From NCBI GenBank assembly GCA_965216105.1, contig OZ244147.1, positions 186,001-250,000 of the forward strand: a DNA stretch of 64,000 nt, read 5' to 3'. The translations under genes were made by a program, and so were the position numbers. This DNA is from JAALLB01 sp017643495 (lineage in GTDB: Bacteria > Pseudomonadota > Alphaproteobacteria > Rhizobiales > Rhizobiaceae). Below, piece after piece: positions 7,708 to 16,584 of this stretch. The notes under the pieces are model-generated. The model ran no database searches, had not been told where the DNA came from, and saw only the letters and a program-made list of their open reading frames with translations. Within the stretch, counting starts at the first letter, position 1, and the number at the start of each line of letters is the position of its first letter.

Positions 7708-9216
7708 TCAGAGATCCAGTACCAGCCTTTCCGGATCTTCGAGGCTTTCCTTTACGCGCACCAGGAAAGTAACAGCCTCTTTGCCGTCCACGATACGGTG
7801 ATCGTAGGAAAGGGCAAGATACATCATGGGACGGATCGTAATTTCTCCGTCCACGACTACCGGGCGCTGGTCAATCTTGTGCATGCCAAGAATACCGGAT
7901 TGAGGGGCATTGAGAATGGGTGTTGACATCAGGGAGCCGTAGACACCGCCATTTGAGATGGTGAAGGTTCCGCCTTGCATGTCTGCCATGGAAAGGTCTC
8001 CATCGCGGGCCTTGCGTCCTAGATTGCCAATTTCCTTCTCGACTTCTGCAATCGACATCTGGTCTGCATCGCGCACTACAGGAACAACTAGCCCCTTGTC
8101 AGTGCCGACAGCTACGCCAATGTGGCAGAAATTTTTATAAACGATCTCGTTGCCATCGATTTCTGCGTTGACTGCCGGAATTTCTGCGAGCGCATGACAA
8201 ACCGCTTTCGTGAAGAAGCCCATGAAGCCAAGTTTGACACCGTGTTTCTTCTCGAACAGTTCCTTGTATTTCTTGCGCATTTCCATGACGGCTGTCATGT
8301 CCACCTCGTTGAAGGTGGTCAGCATGGCTGCGGTATTCTGTGCATCCTTTAGGCGGCGCGCAATGGTCTGGCGCAGGCGGGTCATTTTCACCCGCTCCTC
8401 ACGAGGCTTGTCATCCGGAATGGTGCTTGCGGAAGCCCCCGGAGCTGCCTCGGATGCGGTTGGGGTTCTTGCTGCCTGAGCATCGTGCTTGAGTACCTGG
8501 CCACGTTTGCCGCTTCCCTCAACAGATGCCGGATCAATCCCTTTTTCAGCCAGTATTTTCTGTGCTGCAGGGGAAGGTGGCATGTTGCCGTCACCTTGCG
8601 ATTTGCCCTTGGGTTCTTCTGTCTTTGCGGGTGGCGTTGCGCTTGCAGTGCCGCCTTCCTCAATGCGGGCCAGAATTGCACCGACTTCAACCGTATCGCC
8701 GGTTTCCGCAACGATTTCCTTTACCACACCGGCAACCGGAGACATGACTTCCTGTGCCGCCTTGTCGGTTTCCAGTTCAACCAGGGCTTCATCCACGGCA
8801 ACTGCATCACCCACTTTCTTGAACCATTCGCCGACACCGGCTTCGGTTACGGATTCGCCGCCACTGGGAACCGGAATATCGACAATTTTTCCTGTTCCCC
8901 CGGAAGTGTCGGCGGATTGCGGGGCAGGTGATGGGGGTGTGTCGCCAGAGGCAGATTCAGCCTTTTTGGCGTTTCCGGAACCTTCACCAATCATACCGAG
9001 AAGTGCTCCGACCTCGACGGTTTCACCTTCCTTGACGGAGATGTCGCCCAACACACCAGCCTGAGGTGCCGGTACTTCAACAGAGACCTTGTCGGTTTCC
9101 AGCTCAACAACCGGTTCATCGGCGGAAACCTCATCGCCGGGTTTCTTGAGCCACTGGCCCACTGTTGCTTCAGTGACGGATTCGCCAAGGGTTGGTACCC
9201 GAATTTCGCCTGACAT
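7708..9216 (-). CDS. sucB: 2-oxoglutarate dehydrogenase E2, with two lipoyl domains
   Basis: Dihydrolipoyl succinyltransferase, the core of the 2-oxoglutarate dehydrogenase complex. Domains in order: lipoyl domain 1 (about 3-77, ELETDK with Lys43), an Ala/Pro/Ser-rich linker, lipoyl domain 2 (about 110-186, ELETDK with Lys152), another linker, the E3-binding domain (about 212-248, SPAAQKILAEKGIDPASV) and the acyltransferase domain to residue 502 with the catalytic SYDHRIVDGKEA. Most rhizobial SucB proteins I know have one lipoyl domain and about 410-420 residues; the duplicated form is familiar from Rhodobacterales. Start ATG 53 bp after the sucA stop. Confidence 0.96.
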   Translation of the reverse strand: MSGEIRVPTLGESVTEATVGQWLKKPGDEVSADEPVVELETDKVSVEVPAPQAGVLGDISVKEGETVEVGALLGMIGEGSGNAKKAESASGDTPPSPAPQSADTSGGTGKIVDIPVPSGGESVTEAGVGEWFKKVGDAVAVDEALVELETDKAAQEVMSPVAGVVKEIVAETGDTVEVGAILARIEEGGTASATPPAKTEEPKGKSQGDGNMPPSPAAQKILAEKGIDPASVEGSGKRGQVLKHDAQAARTPTASEAAPGASASTIPDDKPREERVKMTRLRQTIARRLKDAQNTAAMLTTFNEVDMTAVMEMRKKYKELFEKKHGVKLGFMGFFTKAVCHALAEIPAVNAEIDGNEIVYKNFCHIGVAVGTDKGLVVPVVRDADQMSIAEVEKEIGNLGRKARDGDLSMADMQGGTFTISNGGVYGSLMSTPILNAPQSGILGMHKIDQRPVVVDGEITIRPMMYLALSYDHRIVDGKEAVTFLVRVKESLEDPERLVLDL

Positions 9217-9269
9217 TTGATGTTCTCTTCCGCTTTTGAATGGATGGTGTTCTTGGGTTCCGGTCGGTC

Positions 9270-12245
9270 CTAACCGCCGAGAGCGTCTTCAAGGAAGGCT
9301 TCAAGTTCCTGCAGGTGCTTGGACATGAGGCCTGTGGCTGGTGATGCTGCCGCAGGGCGGCCTGCATATCTTGCGCGGGGGTGTTTTGCTTCAATATGTG
9401 CAAATACCCATTCAAGATAAGGTTCGATAAAGGACCAGTAACCCATGTTTTTGGGCTCTTCCTGACACCATACCCATTCCGCGTTCTTGAAGCGGCTGAG
9501 TTCCGTGATCAGGGCCTTGGCCGGGAAGGGGTAAAGCTGTTCTATGCGCAGCAGGTAAATATCATCGATTTCCCGTTTTTCCCGTTCATCAAGCAGATCG
9601 TAGTAAACCTTGCCCGAACACAGGATGACCCGGCGGATTTTCTTGTCGTCGACAAGCTTCGGTCCCTGGTAGGTCTCTGTTTCGGCCTCGTCCCACAGGA
9701 GACGGTGGAAAGAGGAATCTCCCGTGAAGTCACTGATTGTCGACACCGCCCGCTTGTGTCTGAGAAGTGATTTGGGGGTAAACAAGACCAGGGGTTTCCG
9801 GAAGTCCCGACTCAATTGCCTGCGCAGGATGTGGTAGTAGTTGGCTGGTGTGGTGCAATTGGCAACCTGCATGTTGTCCTGTGCACATAGCTGCAGGAAA
9901 CGTTCCGGCCGGGCGGATGAGTGCTCGGGCCCCTGACCTTCATAGCCGTGCGGCAGCAACATGACCAGGCCGGACATGCGGAGCCATTTGCTTTCGCCTG
10001 ATGAAATGAACTGGTCGATCACGACTTGGGCACCATTGACGAAATCGCCGAACTGGCCTTCCCAGATTGTCAGCGCATTCGGCCGGGTCAGCGAGTAGCC
10101 GTATTCATAACCAAGTACGGCTTCTTCGGAGAGCATGGAGTTGATGACATCATACTCCTCCTGGTCCGGGGCAATGTTGTTGAGCGGCGTGTAGCGTTCT
10201 TCGGTTTCCTGGTCATAGAGAACGGAGTGGCGTTGGGAAAAGGTGCCGCGTTCGACATCCTGACCGGACAGGCGAACGTAATGCCCGTCTGCCACCATTG
10301 TGCCGAAAGCCAGAGCCTCGCCCATGCCCCAGTCGATGTTTTCACCCGTATCAATCATCTTGCGGCGCGTATCCATGAGCCGCTTGATTGTCTTGTGGGC
10401 AGTAAACCCTTCGGGAACGGTTGTGATCTTGCGACCGATCTCTTCCAGGTATTCCTGTGAAACGGCGGTGTTTCCGCGGCGTCGCTCGTCCTCGTTATCG
10501 GCTTCCTTCAGACCGGACCAGGCACCATCAAGCCAGTCCGCCCGGTTTGGCTTGTAGCTCTGGCCTGCCTCGAACTCATCTTCCAGGAAAGAGCGCCATT
10601 CACTGCGCATGGCTTCGTAATCTTCCTGGCTGATCACACCCTGCTCGATCAGTTTGTCACTGTAGATCTTGCAGGTCGTGGGGTGTGAACGAATGGCCTT
10701 GTACATTTTCGGCTGGGTAAAGGCCGGTTCATCGCCTTCATTGTGGCCAAACCGGCGATAGCAGAACATGTCGATGATGACCGGCTTGTGGAACAGCTGC
10801 CTGAACTCGGTTGCCACTTTCGCGGCGAAGGTTACCGCTTCAGGGTCATCACCGTTCACATGGAAAATCGGCGCCTCGATCATTTTCGCAACATCCGACG
10901 GATAGGGCGAAGAACGCGAGAAACGCGGATTGGTGGTGAAGCCGATCTGGTTGTTGATGATGAAATGGACCGAACCGCCGGTGCGATGTCCTTTCAGGCC
11001 GGAAAGACCGAAGCATTCGGCAACCACGCCCTGCCCCGCAAAGGCTGCATCGCCATGAAGAAGCAGAGGCATTACTGTGTCACGCGGCCTTGAGCCCCGT
11101 TCGTTCTTTTCCTCGAACTTGTCCTGTTTGGCGCGTGCCTTTCCCAGAACAACCGGGTTCACAATTTCAAGGTGTGAGGGGTTGGCAGTAAGCGACAAGT
11201 GCACTTCATTGCCGTCAAATTCACGATCGGATGAGGCGCCAAGATGATATTTCACGTCGCCCGAGCCTTCCACTTCGTCCGGCTTAAAAGAGCCGCCCTT
11301 GAATTCGTGGAAGATGGCGCGATGGGGCTTGCCCATCACGTTGGCCAGAACATTCAGGCGGCCGCGGTGGGCCATGCCGAGAATGATTTCCTTCATTCCC
11401 ATCTGGCCACCACGCTTGATGATTTGTTCCAGTGCGGGTACCAGCGATTCCCCGCCATCAAGGCCAAAACGTTTTGTGCCCTTGTATTTCACATCAATAA
11501 ACTGTTCGAACCCTTCTGCCTCGATCAGTTTTCGCAGGATGGCTTTTTTGCCTTCCATGGTGAATGCAATGCCCTTGTCGGGCCCCTCGATGCGCTCCTG
11601 AAGCCAGCCCTTTTCCTGCGGGTTGGAAATATGCATGAACTCAATGCCAATGGTGGAGCAATAGGTTCTTTGCAGGATTTCCAGCATTTCCGGGATGGTC
11701 GCAAACTCGAGCCCGAGCATGTGGTCGATGAAGATTTTCCGGTCATAATCAGCTTCGGTAAACCCGTATGCCGAGGGATGCAGCTCGTTATAGGTCTCAT
11801 GTTCGCTGGCGATGCCCAGCGGGTCGAGATTGGCATGAAGGTGCCCACGCATCCGATAGGCGCGGATCATCATGATGGCTGAAACGGAATCACGCGTTGC
11901 CCGCTGAACATGTTCGCCGTCAAGATCAATCTCGCCGCTATCAGCCTTTGCTTTCAGCCGATCGCCAATATGGCGTTCAATTTCACCCCAGTTTCCGTCC
12001 AGTGCGGATACCAGTTCGCCATTTGCATGAATTGGCCAATTGTCCCGCTCCCAGGATGCGCCCCGGGCGTTTTTCAAAACGTCCCCTGCATCATCCTTCA
12101 GTTCGCCAAAGAACTGGCGCCAGTCTTCGCTGAGCGAGGACGGGTCTTCCTGATAACGGGCATGCATTTCCTCGATATAGTCGGCATTGCCGCCATAGAG
12201 AAAAGATGTGTTGGCAAATTCTTCGTTGGAGGTTTTCTCTGCCAT
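9270..12245 (-). CDS. sucA: 2-oxoglutarate dehydrogenase E1 component
   Basis: Thiamine-diphosphate enzyme that decarboxylates 2-oxoglutarate and succinylates the lipoyl group of SucB. The 991 residues match the family length. N-terminal FLYGGNADYIEEMHARYQED is the E2-interacting segment. GMAHRGRLNVLANVMGKP, HGDAAFAGQGVVAE and NNQIGFTTNPRFSRSSPYPS are ThDP-domain blocks, and the C-terminal half carries LPHGYEGQGPEHSSARPERF. The ATG at 12245 (MAEKTSNEEF) is preferred over the longer frame from 12302, whose extra 19 residues run into the hairpin downstream of mdh. Confidence 0.97.
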   Translation of the reverse strand: MAEKTSNEEFANTSFLYGGNADYIEEMHARYQEDPSSLSEDWRQFFGELKDDAGDVLKNARGASWERDNWPIHANGELVSALDGNWGEIERHIGDRLKAKADSGEIDLDGEHVQRATRDSVSAIMMIRAYRMRGHLHANLDPLGIASEHETYNELHPSAYGFTEADYDRKIFIDHMLGLEFATIPEMLEILQRTYCSTIGIEFMHISNPQEKGWLQERIEGPDKGIAFTMEGKKAILRKLIEAEGFEQFIDVKYKGTKRFGLDGGESLVPALEQIIKRGGQMGMKEIILGMAHRGRLNVLANVMGKPHRAIFHEFKGGSFKPDEVEGSGDVKYHLGASSDREFDGNEVHLSLTANPSHLEIVNPVVLGKARAKQDKFEEKNERGSRPRDTVMPLLLHGDAAFAGQGVVAECFGLSGLKGHRTGGSVHFIINNQIGFTTNPRFSRSSPYPSDVAKMIEAPIFHVNGDDPEAVTFAAKVATEFRQLFHKPVIIDMFCYRRFGHNEGDEPAFTQPKMYKAIRSHPTTCKIYSDKLIEQGVISQEDYEAMRSEWRSFLEDEFEAGQSYKPNRADWLDGAWSGLKEADNEDERRRGNTAVSQEYLEEIGRKITTVPEGFTAHKTIKRLMDTRRKMIDTGENIDWGMGEALAFGTMVADGHYVRLSGQDVERGTFSQRHSVLYDQETEERYTPLNNIAPDQEEYDVINSMLSEEAVLGYEYGYSLTRPNALTIWEGQFGDFVNGAQVVIDQFISSGESKWLRMSGLVMLLPHGYEGQGPEHSSARPERFLQLCAQDNMQVANCTTPANYYHILRRQLSRDFRKPLVLFTPKSLLRHKRAVSTISDFTGDSSFHRLLWDEAETETYQGPKLVDDKKIRRVILCSGKVYYDLLDEREKREIDDIYLLRIEQLYPFPAKALITELSRFKNAEWVWCQEEPKNMGYWSFIEPYLEWVFAHIEAKHPRARYAGRPAAASPATGLMSKHLQELEAFLEDALGG

Positions 12246-12279
12246 GGGTCCTGACCGGTGCTGTTGGCTCTTTAATTGT

Positions 12280-12304
12280 AAATGCGGCCACGAGGGCCGC
12301 ATTT
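12280..12304 (-). terminator. Hairpin between mdh and sucA
   Basis: Ten-bp perfect arms (12280-12289 and 12295-12304, AAATGCGGCC / GGCCGCATTT) around a five-base loop, 8 bp after the mdh stop and 34 bp before the sucA ATG. Read on the minus strand the hairpin is followed by a weak T-rich tract. It could terminate mdh or partially attenuate read-through into sucA. Confidence 0.6.
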
Positions 12305-12311
12305 GATTGTG

Positions 12312-13274
12312 TTATTTGAGGTTCGGTGCAATGCCCTGGCAGGCCTCACACAGTTCTGCGACTGCGCCAACCGAGGTGTCGAACATTTTCTGTTCGCTCT
12401 TGTTGAGATCAATCTCGATAACCCGCTCCACGCCGTTCGATCCGATAACCACCGGTACGCCAACATACATGTCGCTAACGCCGTATTCACCATTCAGTGC
12501 TGCAGCACATGGCAGAACGCGTTTTTTGTCTTTCAGGTAGCTCTCCGCCATGCTGATGGCCGAGGCAGCCGGTGCATAATATGCGGAACCGGTTTTGAGC
12601 AGTGAAACAATTTCACCACCGCCCTTGCGGGTGCGGTCGACGATCTCGTTCAGGCGATCCTTGGTAAGCCAGCCCATTTTCACCAGATCGGTCAGGGGAA
12701 TGCCGGCGACAGTTGAATAGCGGGTCAGCGGGACCATCGTGTCCCCATGGCCGCCAAGCACGAATGCGGTTACATCCTCGACAGAGACATCAAATTCCTG
12801 CGCAAGGAAGTAACGGAAGCGCGAGGAATCGAGGACGCCAGCCATGCCTACGACCTTGTTTTGCGGGAGACCGGAAAACTTCTGCAAGGCCCAAACCATG
12901 GCATCGAGCGGATTGGTGATGCAGATCACAAAGGAATCGGGGGCATATTTCTTGATGCCGGCCCCAACCTGTTCCATCACCTTCAGGTTGATGCCCAAAA
13001 GGTCATCACGGCTCATGCCCGGTTTGCGTGGTACACCGGCAGTGATAATGCAAACATCGGCGCCTTCAATCGCTTCATAGCTCTGGGTACCTGAAAGGTT
13101 TGAATCAAACCCGTCAACCGGTGAGGATTCAGCAATGTCGAGTGCCTTTCCTTCCGGAATGCCCTCTGCAATGTCAAACAGGACGACGTCGCCCAGTTCC
13201 TTCATTGCGGCCAGGTGAGCCAGCGTTCCGCCAATCATGCCGGAACCAATCAATGCGATCTTGTTGCGCGCCAT
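12312..13274 (-). CDS. mdh: Malate dehydrogenase (LDH-like type)
   Basis: Oxidises malate to oxaloacetate with NAD+ in the TCA cycle. The 320-residue protein starts MARNKIALIGSGMIGGTLAH with the NAD-binding glycines. It carries the loop GVPRKPGMSRDDLLGIN with the substrate-binding arginines, the catalytic HGDTMVPL and the C-terminal helix that is typical of the tetrameric, lactate-dehydrogenase-like MDH of alphaproteobacteria. The ATG at 13274 is used; a longer frame from 13316 adds 14 Lys/Tyr-rich residues not seen in the family. In most Rhizobiales sucC-sucD follow mdh; here sucA comes next. Confidence 0.97.
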   Translation of the reverse strand: MARNKIALIGSGMIGGTLAHLAAMKELGDVVLFDIAEGIPEGKALDIAESSPVDGFDSNLSGTQSYEAIEGADVCIITAGVPRKPGMSRDDLLGINLKVMEQVGAGIKKYAPDSFVICITNPLDAMVWALQKFSGLPQNKVVGMAGVLDSSRFRYFLAQEFDVSVEDVTAFVLGGHGDTMVPLTRYSTVAGIPLTDLVKMGWLTKDRLNEIVDRTRKGGGEIVSLLKTGSAYYAPAASAISMAESYLKDKKRVLPCAAALNGEYGVSDMYVGVPVVIGSNGVERVIEIDLNKSEQKMFDTSVGAVAELCEACQGIAPNLK

Positions 13275-13285
13275 TAAACTTCCCT

Positions 13286-13414
13286 TTACGTAATAGTAAG
13301 AATTCTTGCTTTTCAAGTGTTTTCGAATGCATCACGCTAGGTTTTAGCCAAAAAACACGTCAGATGCAAAGTCACAATTTACATGAGATTTTCATGAAAT
13401 AGGGGCTTACGTAA
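13286..13414. promoter_or_regulatory. mdh-zapE gap with two TTACGTAA palindromes
   Basis: The 143-bp gap between mdh and zapE holds two identical 8-bp palindromes TTACGTAA (13286-13293 and 13407-13414), about 120 bp apart, and a 10-bp palindrome AAGAATTCTT (13298-13307). The mdh promoter must lie here, but no box pair stands out. Regulator unknown. Confidence 0.3.
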
Positions 13415-13417
13415 ACG

Positions 13418-14578
13418 TCAATTACTTTCATCGCCATCGGTGAACCCGGCAATATAGTCACGTGATTGCATTTCGTGGAGCCGGGAGGCGGTGCGTTTGA
13501 ATTCAAATGCCTCGGTTCCGGATGTAGCCGTATACAGTTTGTCCGGTTCAGTCGCGGCTGAAATCACTACCCGGACATGATTGTCATAAAGCGTATCTAT
13601 CAGGAGGATGAAACGTTTTGCTGCATTGTGCTGTTCGCGACCCATTTGCGGTACATCTTCAATAAAAACCGTGTGGTACCGGCGTGCCAGTGCCAGATAA
13701 TCAAGGGCGCTGCGGGCTTCACGGCACAGCTTGTCGAACGAAAGACGCGCTGCCCCGGATGCGGTCAGGGGGACTGCAAGTTCCCGACCCTTGATAGAAA
13801 GCGTCTCCGGTTCACCACTCTCCTTGCCGGTCAACAGTTTCCAGCTTGCATCCATGGCCTGTCTGGACTGCAATCCCAGAGGTGTGTGATAGACGGGCGC
13901 CTGATCAAGTTTTTCAAGACGATAGTCAGTACGGGCCGACAGTTCGAATGTTTCGACATTCTCCTTGAGGATGTCGATGAAGCGCAGGAAAATCTGCCGG
14001 TTCAGCCCGTTGCGATAGAGATTTTCCGGTTCGACATTGGAAGTTGCAACGATCGTGACACCTTCGGCAAACAAGGTTTCGAACAAACGTCCGAGTATCA
14101 TTGCATCAGCAATGTCGGTGACTGTGAATTCATCAAAACACAAGACTGCCGCTTCCTGGGCAAGCTCCCTGCCAACGACCGGAACGGGGTCCTCGTCGCG
14201 GCTGCGACCTGCCTCAAATTCTTGGCGCTGGTGGTGAATGCGTTCCTGCGCGTCGGTCATGAAATCATTGAAATGGGCACGCCGTTTGCGCTGGTTGGGG
14301 AGGTGTTCGTAAAACATGTCCATCATCATGGACTTGCCGCGTCCAACATCGCCCCAGATATAGGCACCCTTTACGGGATCTGTTCCGCTATTGCGGCCAA
14401 ACAGCCATCCCAGTGAACTGGATTTGCGCGACAGGCGTTTGCGGCCAAGATCGACAAGCAGACTGTCCAGAATGGTGATCAGTTCCAATTGTGCCGGATC
14501 GGCATCAATCTCACCTTGTTCAACCCGCCGGTCATAAGTCTGTTTGAGCTTTCCCGGCGTTCCGGCTTCAATCTGCAT
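13418..14578 (-). CDS. zapE: ZapE / AFG1-like ATPase
   Basis: An AFG1/LACE1-family P-loop ATPase of 386 residues. Walker A is GDVGRGKSMMMD (about residues 91-102), Walker B is AVLCFDEFTVTDIADAMIL, and the sensor region ATSNVEPENLYRNGL is clear. In E. coli ZapE associates with the division ring and destabilises FtsZ polymers under certain conditions; mitochondrial relatives assist membrane protein quality control. Location upstream of mdh is conserved in Rhizobiales. Start ATG at 14578; its own upstream gap to the lipoprotein gene is 42 bp, so the two may be co-transcribed. Confidence 0.92.
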   Translation of the reverse strand: MQIEAGTPGKLKQTYDRRVEQGEIDADPAQLELITILDSLLVDLGRKRLSRKSSSLGWLFGRNSGTDPVKGAYIWGDVGRGKSMMMDMFYEHLPNQRKRRAHFNDFMTDAQERIHHQRQEFEAGRSRDEDPVPVVGRELAQEAAVLCFDEFTVTDIADAMILGRLFETLFAEGVTIVATSNVEPENLYRNGLNRQIFLRFIDILKENVETFELSARTDYRLEKLDQAPVYHTPLGLQSRQAMDASWKLLTGKESGEPETLSIKGRELAVPLTASGAARLSFDKLCREARSALDYLALARRYHTVFIEDVPQMGREQHNAAKRFILLIDTLYDNHVRVVISAATEPDKLYTATSGTEAFEFKRTASRLHEMQSRDYIAGFTDGDESN

Positions 14579-14620
14579 CGTTACGCCAAGGAAATTTCAT
14601 CAAACGGAATGGTAGAGGGT

Positions 14621-15211
14621 TCAGCGGCTGAAAGTTACAGGCTTGCCGGAGCTTGTGCGACCGGCATAGCGTTCACTGCCAGCACGGCCCAAACTTGCCA
14701 CCTGTGATCCGTTGCTGTCAATCAGAACGACTTGGGCTCCCTTGATATCCCACGCTGTTACACTGCTCAGTTCAGGAGAATTACAGCGCAATGTGGTTGC
14801 GCGATAGCCACCGGACCATTGGGTGAAGGAAAGGATTGCACGACAGCCTGCACTGTCTGAATTGACATTCCATGCGCCCGCAAGCGGTTCATGGGTCAGG
14901 GGTTCCTGCTGTGCCGGTTGCGGATCGAGGCTTGCCGTGTCCACCGTGCCCGGTGCTTCTGGTGCGCCGGATGAATCCGTACCGTTGGCAAGTGCTTCCG
15001 GGTCAGCAGGGTTTGTTTGCTGATTGGGATCAAGCGGTTGTGGCTGGCCCAGGGGATCCAATTGTCCCGACTGTACATTTCCTGACGGCACCGACGGCAA
15101 AGCCTGTGGCGGTCGTTGTGTTGAAACACCGCTCAGGGCGTTGGAAGAGCGGGTGCAACCGCTGGCTGCCAGTGCCACGAACACCAACACGATGGAAGTT
15201 TGACGAAACAT
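14621..15211 (-). CDS. Omp19-like lipoprotein with Inh/AprI protease-inhibitor domain
   Basis: A 196-residue lipoprotein: signal peptide with lipobox AASGC (lipidated Cys19), then a long Pro/Gln/Ser/Asp-rich linker to about residue 105. The C-terminal domain (EPLAGAWNVNSDSAGCRAIL ... RYAGRTSSGKPVTFSR) matches the beta-barrel metalloprotease inhibitor fold of Inh/AprI and of Brucella Omp19. Two cysteines (AGCRA and LRCNS) fit the family disulfide. Omp19 in Brucella is an outer-membrane lipoprotein that inhibits proteases, and I recall its gene lying next to the mdh region there as well, which supports orthology. Confidence 0.85.
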   Translation of the reverse strand: MFRQTSIVLVFVALAASGCTRSSNALSGVSTQRPPQALPSVPSGNVQSGQLDPLGQPQPLDPNQQTNPADPEALANGTDSSGAPEAPGTVDTASLDPQPAQQEPLTHEPLAGAWNVNSDSAGCRAILSFTQWSGGYRATTLRCNSPELSSVTAWDIKGAQVVLIDSNGSQVASLGRAGSERYAGRTSSGKPVTFSR

Positions 15212-15227
15212 GCAATACCCCTACACC

Positions 15228-15265
15228 ATTCAAACGGTAACGATAGAAAGCGAATCCGTTTGAAT
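15228..15265. promoter_or_regulatory. Perfect 10-bp inverted repeat upstream of the Omp19-like gene
   Basis: ATTCAAACGG (15228-15237) and CCGTTTGAAT (15256-15265) form perfect arms separated by 18 bp, starting 17 bp before the lipoprotein ATG. It may be an operator or a hairpin in the mRNA leader. No known consensus recognised. Confidence 0.4.
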
Positions 15266-15464
15266 TATGACTTCCTGCCTTTAAGGCAAGGTTAACGCTT
15301 CGTAAACTGTCGGGGGCCCGGGTGGTTCCATTTATTGCTGTGCGGCCGGGTTGAAAATGCAGATCATGCAATACAGGCAACGGGTTCAATACCATCACAA
15401 TCCTGTGCTCAAAATGGCTGTGTCCGTTACAAAATAGGCAAAAAATTGCCGGAATGGCCGTTTC

Positions 15465-15493
15465 TTGCACGTAATCGGGGTGTGAGTTAATTA
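15465..15493 (+). promoter_or_regulatory. Predicted sigma-70 promoter of the dctPQM operon
   Basis: TTGCAC (15465-15470), 17-bp spacer, TAATTA (15488-15493), followed about 40 bp later by the dctP ATG. A palindrome GGCAA-AAAA-TTGCC (15437-15450) lies 15 bp upstream of the minus-35 box and could bind an activator. The remainder of the 324-bp gap between the lipoprotein gene and dctP shows nothing else I can name. Confidence 0.5.
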
Positions 15494-15535
15494 TTGTTGA
15501 AGTTGTAATTCAAGCAACTCTTGGGAGGAGAAATC

Positions 15536-16531
15536 ATGAGAGCTTTGAAGATTACTGCGATTGCAGCCAGCCTGCTTGTGTCCACTGCAATTGGTGCGCA
15601 TGCCGCCTGTGATGACGGGGAAACCGTCATCAAGTTCAGCCATGTCACCAATACGGACAAGCATCCAAAGGGTATTGCCGCAACCCTTCTTGCCAAACGC
15701 GTCAATGAAGAAATGAACGGCAAGGCGTGCATGGAGGTTTACCCCAATTCCACGCTCTACGACGACAACAAGGTGCTTGAAGCCCTGTTGAATGGCGACG
15801 TGCAGCTTGCTGCGCCTTCGCTTTCCAAATTCGAGAAGTTTACAAAGAAGTTCCGGATCTTCGATCTGCCGTTCATGTTTGCCAACATTGATGCGGTTGA
15901 TGCATTCCAGGGATCGGACGCTGGCCAAGCTCTGAAAGACTCAATGGTCAAGCGGGGCCTCAAGGGGTTGGCCTTCTGGCACAATGGCATGAAGCAGATG
16001 TCTGCTTCCAAACCGTTGATCAAGCCGGAAGATGCAGAAGGTCTGAAATTTCGTGTCCAGGCTTCGGACGTACTTGTAGCCCAGTTCGAGCAACTGGGAG
16101 CCAGCCCTCAGAAAATGTCATTCAAGGAAGTCTATGGCGGCCTTCAGACCAAGGTTATCGACGGTCAGGAGAACACCTGGTCCAATATATACGGCAAAAA
16201 GTTCTTTGAGGTTCAGGACGGTATTACCGAAACGAACCATGGAATAATCGACTACCTTGTCGTGACTTCGGATGAATGGTGGAACGGCCTTGATGCTGAT
16301 GTACGCGACCAGCTTGCTACCATTCTCAAGGAAGTGACCGAGGCGCGAAACAAGGAATCATTCAACGTAAACCAGCAGAACCGGGCCAAAATTGTTGAAT
16401 CCGGCGGTACGGTACGCGAGCTGACCCCTGAACAGCGCCAGGCATGGGTTGATGCACTCAAGCCTGTATGGGCCAAGTTCGAGGGCGATATCGGCAAAGA
16501 CCTGATTGATGCCGCTCAAGCTACCAACTAG
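15536..16531 (+). CDS. dctP: TRAP transporter substrate-binding protein (DctP family)
   Basis: Periplasmic receptor of a tripartite ATP-independent transporter. 331 residues with a signal peptide (MRALKITAIAASLLVSTAIG, cleavage near AHA). The family blocks are VIKFSHVTNTDKHPKG, LKFRVQASDVLVAQFEQLGA with the substrate-coordinating Arg, and VYGGLQTKVIDGQENTWSNI. DctP-type receptors bind C4-dicarboxylates or other organic acids; the exact ligand cannot be read. The ATG at 15536 is preceded by a strong Shine-Dalgarno GGGAGGAG five bases upstream, which excludes the TTG at 15521. Two hairpins follow the gene before dctQ. Confidence 0.93.
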   Translation: MRALKITAIAASLLVSTAIGAHAACDDGETVIKFSHVTNTDKHPKGIAATLLAKRVNEEMNGKACMEVYPNSTLYDDNKVLEALLNGDVQLAAPSLSKFEKFTKKFRIFDLPFMFANIDAVDAFQGSDAGQALKDSMVKRGLKGLAFWHNGMKQMSASKPLIKPEDAEGLKFRVQASDVLVAQFEQLGASPQKMSFKEVYGGLQTKVIDGQENTWSNIYGKKFFEVQDGITETNHGIIDYLVVTSDEWWNGLDADVRDQLATILKEVTEARNKESFNVNQQNRAKIVESGGTVRELTPEQRQAWVDALKPVWAKFEGDIGKDLIDAAQATN

Positions 16532-16539
16532 TCGTGTTT

Positions 16540-16568
16540 CTGCCCGGCTTTTCCTGATTGCCGGGCAG
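16540..16568 (+). terminator. First hairpin after dctP
   Basis: CTGCCCGGC (16540-16548) pairs with GCCGGGCAG (16560-16568), nine perfect base pairs with an 11-base loop, starting 9 bp after the dctP stop. There is no T tract, so it more likely stabilises the dctP mRNA 3' end than terminates. Confidence 0.5.
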
Positions 16569-16584
16569 CATTCCTGACCAACAG

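Noticed and set aside
13577..14416. 279-codon frame antisense to zapE
   Set aside because: Its product has no recognisable motif, while zapE on the other strand has intact Walker motifs.
15212..15535. tRNA or riboswitch in larger gaps (15.2, 27.4, 34.5, 40.2, 58.3 and 62.2 kb)
   Set aside because: No T-loop consensus with matching acceptor stem, and no riboswitch core I can recognise, was found by eye.
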